Positions 28,390 to 32,641 of a stretch of DNA of 32,641 nucleotides are shown here, one piece after another. The stretch lies in NCBI RefSeq assembly GCF_007421815.1, contig NZ_VLNT01000003.1, positions 303,962 through 336,602 on the forward strand. Reading direction: 5' to 3'. Origin of the DNA: Aeromicrobium piscarium. GTDB lineage: Bacteria; Actinomycetota; Actinomycetes; Propionibacteriales; Nocardioidaceae. Each line of letters begins with the position of its first letter. Position 1 is the stretch's first letter. Made by a program: the position numbers and the translations under genes. The notes beneath the pieces were generated by a model that was not told where the DNA came from, searched no databases, and saw only the letters and a program-made list of their open reading frames with translations.

Positions 28390-29139
28390 ATGGCTGACAC
28401 TGCTCCCCCCATGGTCTCCATGCGCGGCGTCCAGAAGTGGTTCGGGCGGTTGCACGTTCTGCAGGACATCGACTTCGACGTCGCCTCCGGCGAGGTGGTC
28501 GTCGTCATCGGTCCCTCGGGGTCGGGCAAATCCACGCTCTGCCGCACGATCAACCGCCTCGAGACCATCGACGAAGGCACCATCGAGATCGACGGCAAGA
28601 CCCTCCCCGAGGAAGGCAAGGCCCTCGCTGGCCTGCGCGCGGACGTCGGGATGGTGTTCCAGTCCTTCAACCTCTTCGCGCACAAGACCGTGCTCGAGAA
28701 CGTGACCCTCGGCCCCATCAAGGTCCGCGGCACGAAGAACGCCGAGGCCGAGCAGCGCGCCCACGAGCTCCTCGAGCGGGTCGGCGTCGCCAACCAGGCG
28801 TCGAAGCTCCCCGCGCAGCTCTCCGGCGGTCAACAGCAGCGTGTCGCGATCGCCCGGGCACTCGCCATGGAACCCAAGGTGATGCTCTTCGACGAGCCGA
28901 CCTCGGCCCTCGACCCGGAGATGATCAAGGAGGTCCTCGACACGATGGTCGACCTCGCCGAGCGCGGCATGACGATGATCGTCGTCACCCACGAGATGGG
29001 CTTCGCCCGCACGGCCGCCAACCGGGTCGTGTTCATGTCCGACGGCCGCATCGTCGAGGAGAACACCCCCGAGCAGTTCTTCACCAATCCACAGAGCGAT
29101 CGCGCCAAGGACTTCCTCGGCAAGATCCTCAAACACTGA
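28390..29139 (+). CDS. gluA: Glutamate ABC transporter ATPase GluA
   Basis: The ATPase of the glutamate importer; 249 aa, close to the usual 242. Walker [10 protein letters not shown] (about 41-49), [20 protein letters not shown]-loop [11 protein letters not shown], signature [17 protein letters not shown], Walker [17 protein letters not shown]-loop [10 protein letters not shown]. It ends with [12 protein letters not shown], the ending seen in Corynebacterium GluA. The ATG at 28390 is the first in-frame ATG; a TTG at 28354 and an ATG at 28411 (closer to the homologous start) are alternatives, and no clear ribosome site decides between them. Confidence 0.93.
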   Translation: MADTAPPMVSMRGVQKWFGRLHVLQDIDFDVASGEVVVVIGPSGSGKSTLCRTINRLETIDEGTIEIDGKTLPEEGKALAGLRADVGMVFQSFNLFAHKTVLENVTLGPIKVRGTKNAEAEQRAHELLERVGVANQASKLPAQLSGGQQQRVAIARALAMEPKVMLFDEPTSALDPEMIKEVLDTMVDLAERGMTMIVVTHEMGFARTAANRVVFMSDGRIVEENTPEQFFTNPQSDRAKDFLGKILKH

Positions 29140-29180
29140 CCACCGACCGCTCCGCCACAACCCCGACGGAAGGAAATCCC

Positions 29181-30071
29181 ATGAGGTCCACCACAGCTCG
29201 CCTGGCGTCCATCGCGGCCGCCTCGATGCTGGCACTCGCCGCCTGCGGCGATGCCGGCTCGGATGACGAGACCGCGCCGGATACCGACTACGAGGTCCAG
29301 GACGTCAGCTTCGACGACGGCACCCGGATGGCCGAGCTCAACGAGCAGGGCACCGTGAAGATCGGTGTGAAGTACGACCAGCCCGGTATCGGCTTCCGCG
29401 CCGCCGGACAGGACGACCCGACCGGATTCGATCCGGAGATCGGCAAGATCGTCGCCGCGCATCTCGGCATCGAGGCCGACGACATCGAATGGGTCGAGAC
29501 CATCTCCCAGAACCGCGAGCAGTTCCTGCAGAACGGCACGGTCGACTTCGTCATCGCCTCGTACTCGATCACCGACGACCGCCGCGAGGTCGTCGGCCAG
29601 GCCGGACCGTACTACGTCACCGGCCAGGGTCTGCTCGTCCGCGAGGACGACGACTCCATCAACGGCCCCGATGACCTCGAGGGCAAGAGCGTCTGCTCGG
29701 TCACCGGCTCGACCCCGATCAAGCTCATCGAGGAGGAGTACGGTGCGGACCCGGCCGGCTTCGACACCTACTCGGAATGTGTCGACCAGTTGCTCAGCGG
29801 CTCGGTCGATGCCGTGACCACCGACGAGGCCATCCTGCTCGGCTACGCCGCCGAGAACGAGGGTGAGCTCAAGGTCGTCGGCGAGCCGTTCTCCGAGGAG
29901 CGCTACGGCATCGGCTACAGCAAGGACGCCCCGGAGCTGTGCGAGTTCCTCAACGACACGCTGACCGATGCCTTCGACGACGGCGACTGGGAGACGGCCT
30001 TCGACGAGACGCTCGGCAAGGGCGGCGCGGACGCGGGTACCCCGCCCGAGCTCGATCCCTGCGAGTCCTGA
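29181..30071 (+). CDS. gluB: Glutamate-binding lipoprotein GluB
   Basis: The extracellular receptor of the importer, 296 aa. The signal peptide ends in lipobox LALAAC (Cys22). A type II binding-protein fold follows (VKIGVKYDQPGIGFRAAGQ, GFDPEIGKIVAAHLGI, VDFVIASYSITDDRREVVGQAGPYY-type hinge strand, VCSVTGSTPIKLIEE, DAVTTDEAILLGYA) as in GluB and GlnH-like proteins. ATG at 29181 with AAGGAAA upstream, 41 nt after gluA. A very stable hairpin follows before gluC. Confidence 0.93.
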   Translation: MRSTTARLASIAAASMLALAACGDAGSDDETAPDTDYEVQDVSFDDGTRMAELNEQGTVKIGVKYDQPGIGFRAAGQDDPTGFDPEIGKIVAAHLGIEADDIEWVETISQNREQFLQNGTVDFVIASYSITDDRREVVGQAGPYYVTGQGLLVREDDDSINGPDDLEGKSVCSVTGSTPIKLIEEEYGADPAGFDTYSECVDQLLSGSVDAVTTDEAILLGYAAENEGELKVVGEPFSEERYGIGYSKDAPELCEFLNDTLTDAFDDGDWETAFDETLGKGGADAGTPPELDPCES

Positions 30072-30077
30072 TTCCGT

Positions 30078-30122
30078 CACCGGCAGGCGGGGCGGGTCCC
30101 GCGCCCGCCCCGCCTGCCGGTG
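30078..30122 (+). terminator. 19-bp hairpin between gluB and gluC
   Basis: Perfect G+C-rich arms (30078-30096 and 30104-30122) with a 7-nt loop start 7 nt past the gluB stop and end 21 nt before gluC. There is no U-tract and the operon continues, so it probably stops part of transcription or protects the 3' end of gluAB mRNA. Confidence 0.7.
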
Positions 30123-30143
30123 TGACCGACCTGAAGGTGATCC

Positions 30144-30794
30144 ATGGACTGGTTGACCGATAACTGGCTCAACATCCTGCGCGGCTTCGGCGAGACGCTG
30201 AAGCTGCTCGGGCTCTCGGGAGCCATCGCCCTCGTACTGGGCACGCTCGTCGCGCTGGCTCGGGTCTCCCCCGTGCCGATCCTTCGCGGCGTGGCCATCG
30301 CCTATGTCACGATCTTCCGCAACACGCCCCTGCTCGTGTTGATCCTCATCACCTACTACGGGCTCCCTGAGGTCGGCATCGACTTCGGCTTCTTCATCAA
30401 CATCAGCCTGGCGATGGGCTTCTACACCGCGTCCTTCGTCACCGAAGCAATCCGCTCGGGCTTCAACGGGGTCCCCCTCGGCCAGGCCGAGGCCGCGCGC
30501 GCGATCGGCATGCCCTTCACCCAGTCGATGTCTCAGGTCGTCCTTCCGCAGGCCTTCCGTCTGGTCGTCCCTCCTCTGGCGAGCGTCTTCATCGCGCTCA
30601 CCAAGAACACCTCGCTGGCGGCGACCTTCGGCGTCGCCGAGGCGACCTACCGCATGCGCGGGCTCTTCAATGACTACGCCTCCCAGATGATCTTCATCTT
30701 CCTGGGCATCGCCCTCGGCTACATCCTCATCGTCGCGGTCATCTCCTGGATCGCGACGGCCTTCGAACGACGATTCGCGGTGAACGGCCGATGA
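30144..30794 (+). CDS. gluC: Glutamate ABC permease GluC
   Basis: A 216-aa membrane subunit of the polar amino-acid permease family, about five helices. It begins LTDNWLNILRGFGETLKLLG. The coupling loop reads SGFNGVPLGQAEAARAIGMPFTQSM, with VVLPQAFRLVVPPLASVFIALTKNTSLA after it, the EAA motif of this family. GAAGGTGAT precedes the ATG. The stop overlaps the gluD start in ATGA. Confidence 0.93.
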   Translation: MDWLTDNWLNILRGFGETLKLLGLSGAIALVLGTLVALARVSPVPILRGVAIAYVTIFRNTPLLVLILITYYGLPEVGIDFGFFINISLAMGFYTASFVTEAIRSGFNGVPLGQAEAARAIGMPFTQSMSQVVLPQAFRLVVPPLASVFIALTKNTSLAATFGVAEATYRMRGLFNDYASQMIFIFLGIALGYILIVAVISWIATAFERRFAVNGR

Positions 30795-31633
30795 GCGCCT
30801 CCACAGTCCTGTACGACGCGCCCGGGCCCAAGGCGCGCGCTCGCTATCGCCTCTTCGGCATCCTCACGGTCGTCGGCGTCCTTCTCCTTCTCGCCGCCGT
30901 GATCTGGCGCTTGTGGAGCCGTGACCAGCTCACCGCCGAGAAGTGGGAGGTCTTCTATACCCCCCGCTACATCGAGCTGCTGGCGCGCGCCACCCTCGAC
31001 ACGCTATGGATCGCGGCCCTCTCGATCGCGGGCGCCCTCGTCTTCGGCGTGATCTTCGGCGTCGCGAAGCTGTCCGATCACCTCCCCGTACGATGGTTCG
31101 CCTGGGTGGTCGTCGAGTTCTTCCGTGCCGTTCCTTTGCTGCTGCTGATCATCTTCGTCTGGTTCTACGCCTACGACACCCGGCTCGGCACCATCGCGCC
31201 GCTGGTCATCGCGCTGATCCTCTACAACGGATCGGTGCTGGCCGAGACCTTCCGTGCCGGCATCAACGCGGTACCGAAGGGTCAGGTCGAGGCCGCCTTC
31301 GCCATCGGACTGCGCAAGTCGGCCGTGATGCGTATCGTGCAGCTGCCGCAGGCGATCAAGATCATGACGCCGGCGATCATCAGCCAGTGCATCGTGGCGT
31401 TGAAGGACACCAGCCTCGGGTACTACATCCTCGCGGCGGGTCTGACGACGACCGGCCGGGAGATCTGGCGCACCTTCGACAACCGGCTCGCCACCGCGCT
31501 GGTGCTCGCAGCGATCTACATCGTGCTGAACCTCCTGCTGACCGCGCTGGGCCGTTGGGCCGAGCGGCACATCACCGGTGCACGGCCGCCCCAGGCCCTC
31601 GCGGACAAGCCCGGCCAGCCCACCGCAGTCTGA
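30791..31633 (+). CDS. gluD: Glutamate ABC permease GluD
   Basis: A 280-aa second permease subunit. A cytosolic N-terminus of about 25 residues precedes the first helix (LFGILTVVGVLLLLAAVIW). The permease core has VEFFRAVPLLLLIIFVW and the coupling loop AGINAVPKGQVEAAFAIGLRKSAVM, then QLPQAIKIMTPAIISQCIVALKDTSLG. The C-terminal tail is hydrophilic. The start overlaps gluC by 4 nt. It ends the operon; I see no convincing terminator in the 85 nt before the convergent gene. Confidence 0.93.
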   Translation: MSASTVLYDAPGPKARARYRLFGILTVVGVLLLLAAVIWRLWSRDQLTAEKWEVFYTPRYIELLARATLDTLWIAALSIAGALVFGVIFGVAKLSDHLPVRWFAWVVVEFFRAVPLLLLIIFVWFYAYDTRLGTIAPLVIALILYNGSVLAETFRAGINAVPKGQVEAAFAIGLRKSAVMRIVQLPQAIKIMTPAIISQCIVALKDTSLGYYILAAGLTTTGREIWRTFDNRLATALVLAAIYIVLNLLLTALGRWAERHITGARPPQALADKPGQPTAV

Positions 31634-31718
31634 GGAGACCTCCACCGACGTGCCGGACGCGGTGGCGGACGGCCAGGCCGTGCTGACGACTCCAGAACAG
31701 GAGTGACCGCAGGGTCGG

Positions 31719-32177
31719 TCAGCCGACGGGCGTGACCCACAGATGGATCGTGCCGCGCACCACGACCGTGCCGTCATCGCGCGTTGCGGTCACCGTGACC
31801 GGTACATCGGGGGCTCCGGCCCAGTCCGCCCCCGTGGTCTCGGCGCGGCACACGAGATCACTCGTCGACTTCGCCAGGTAGTCGACCTCCATGCCCTTGG
31901 GAAGCCAACGGTGGCCTTCGGGTACCGTCGCCTCGGCCAAGAGCCCCATGGCCGCCTCGAGCCCGTTGCAGACGGCGATCGCGTGCACGGTGCCGATGTG
32001 GTTCTGTACGCCCCATCGCTTGCCGACGACGACTTCGGCCTCGTGCGGGCGCATGATGGTCACCCGCGGCCGGATCGTGCGGAAGTACGGGGCTTTGAGG
32101 GCGAAGGCCAGCGAGAACAGCCGATCTCCCAACGGCAACGCTCGAACGCGCGAGTAGAGGTCGAAGGTCGATGTCAT
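31719..32177 (-). CDS. Hotdog-fold DUF4442-type protein
   Basis: A 152-aa protein resembling acyl-CoA thioesterase-like hotdog domains. It starts FDLYSRVRALPLGDRLFSLAFALKAPYF and has RVTIMRPHEAEVVVGKRWGVQNHIGTVHAIAVCNGLEAAMG, with the Asn-His-xGTVHA segment where such enzymes place active-site residues. KGMEVDYLAKSTSDL and a final strand TVVVRGTIHLWVTP follow. Substrate unknown. The ATG at 32177 overlaps the stop of the truncated acetyltransferase gene (ATGA), so the two were once coupled. A TACGCT 6 nt upstream could now serve as a -10 box. Confidence 0.85.
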   Translation of the reverse strand: MTSTFDLYSRVRALPLGDRLFSLAFALKAPYFRTIRPRVTIMRPHEAEVVVGKRWGVQNHIGTVHAIAVCNGLEAAMGLLAEATVPEGHRWLPKGMEVDYLAKSTSDLVCRAETTGADWAGAPDVPVTVTATRDDGTVVVRGTIHLWVTPVG

Positions 32178-32514
32178 GGGCCGAGCGTAGAGCCATCCGG
32201 ACCGAACTTCCCACGCGGGGCCGTACATGTTACTTCCGCGTAATCGGCTGCCTCGGGCTGGATCCACCAGCCTTGCTCGAATCCCGCCTTGCGCAATGCT
32301 CCGAGGGATCGATGATTGCGCGCATCGGGCGCCGCGAGGAAGCGTGGAGCATCCGGATACTCCACCACGAGCACCTGCCGGCAGAACTCCGCGATCATCG
32401 CACCGCCGAGCCCCCGCCCGGCCCGGGCGGGATCGCCGATCAGGAAGTCGAAGCAGACCGCCTCGGGGTCGCGGACGCGCACCACGATGTCCTGATCGGC
32501 GGCGACGGGAAAGC
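32174..32514 (-). pseudogene. GNAT acetyltransferase, N-terminal half lost at an IS junction
   Basis: About 113 codons encode the C-terminal part of an acetyltransferase of the AAC(6')/siderophore-type GNAT family: AVCFDFLIGDPARAGRGLGG (acetyl-CoA loop RxGRGLG), AMIAEFCRQVLV, APDARNHRSLGALRKAGFEQGW. Family members have about 50-70 more residues before FDFLIGDP. Here the frame meets the end of an insertion sequence at about 32515. An ATG at 32521 lies inside the IS end, so a short product might still be made, but half the fold is gone. Its stop overlaps the start of the hotdog gene. Confidence 0.8.
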
Positions 32515-32641
32515 GGCTCATCCGAATCGAGGGTGTAGTTGGGGTCTGAAGCCGCCGGTCTCGAGCAGGCTCCGAGCGATGTAGTTGGTCAGATTCCTGA
32601 AGCCGAGGGCAGAGCCGCGGAGGTGTTCGAGTCGTCCGTTG
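32515..32641 (-). mobile_element. End of an ISL3-family insertion sequence (partial)
   Basis: The element continues beyond the window. Its inner edge is placed at 32515, where the plus strand reads GGCTCATCCGAATCG. ISL3-family terminal repeats (for example IS31831 of Corynebacterium) begin GGCTCTTCCG, differing at one base in ten. The transposase C-terminus described below is inside it. Confidence 0.65.
32518..32641 (-). CDS. ISL3-family transposase, C-terminal fragment cut by the window edge
   Basis: On the minus strand 40 codons run from the window edge to TGA at 32518. They read NGRLEHLRGSALGFRNLTN, then YIARSLLETGGFRPQLHPRFG. This is the conserved tail of ISL3-family transposases (IS204/IS1001/IS1096/IS1165 group), with the RxxLRGxAxGFRN and final RPxLHPR motifs. 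The stop codon lies within the terminal inverted repeat. Whether the rest of the gene is intact cannot be seen here. Confidence 0.85.
   Translation of the reverse strand, partial: NGRLEHLRGSALGFRNLTNYIARSLLETGGFRPQLHPRFG

Noticed and set aside
28437..29180. An open frame running through gluA in another frame and joining gluB, seeming to make a 544-aa protein
   Set aside because: The upstream part is Arg-rich shadow text of gluA. GluB has its own ATG, ribosome site and lipoprotein signal at 29181.
31651..31707. An 18-codon frame after gluD with a GTG start
   Set aside because: Codon use looks fair and GGAG lies upstream, but it is too short and has no recognisable features to call a gene.

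Overview
The window is about 32.6 kb of high-G+C, densely packed bacterial chromosome. The gene families point to an actinobacterium: an ANTAR-domain PdtaR response regulator, a four-S1-domain ribosomal protein S1, a GluABCD glutamate importer of the Corynebacterium type next to miaB, and a PolA whose proofreading site looks degenerate. The genus cannot be fixed from the sequence alone. Most of the window is conserved core genome; the accessory signal lies at the right edge and in a few intergenic patches.

Layout, left to right. 1-3190 (minus): rpsA, a secreted LAS/M15-like peptidase-fold protein and coaE, the last two sharing a 4-nt GTGA overlap. 3386-7913 (minus): an M18 aspartyl aminopeptidase, then a two-gene unit of a small polytopic membrane protein and an 864-aa surface protein built from LxxG heptads, with a CRP/GlxR-like site upstream. 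8072-11380 (minus): polA and a GNAT acetyltransferase. 11601-15598 (plus): livH-livM-livG-livF, an overlapping branched-chain amino-acid-type ABC transporter operon. LivH carries its own signal peptide and an extracellular domain. 15738-17732 (minus): the lipoprotein binding protein livK, convergent with its transporter operon and separated from it by two strong hairpins, then pdtaR. 17765-17847 (plus): tRNA-Leu(CAA). 18157-19614 (minus): pyk. 19740-25734 (minus): gltB-gltD, glutamate synthase. 25735-26118: a non-coding patch with the gltB promoter, a truncated coding remnant and three tandem 31-bp repeats. 26119-27621 (minus): miaB. 27713-31633 (plus): a one-pass membrane protein and gluABCD. 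31719-32514 (minus): a hotdog-fold protein and an acetyltransferase that has lost its N-terminal half. 32515-32641: the end of an ISL3-family insertion sequence whose transposase C-terminus runs off the window.

Functionally the right half is rich in glutamate and amino-acid metabolism (GOGAT, glutamate uptake, a Liv-type importer), with pyruvate kinase nearby. Several minus-strand genes (polA, M18 peptidase, pdtaR, pyk, probably miaB) have a TAnnnT -10 box 6-9 nt before the start codon and no convincing Shine-Dalgarno, which suggests leaderless mRNAs. I found no phage, CRISPR array, defence island or biosynthetic cluster. The least-explained items are the LxxG surface-protein pair with its CRP-like site, the inverted-repeat cluster before livH, the tandem repeats beside miaB, and the IS-acetyltransferase junction.
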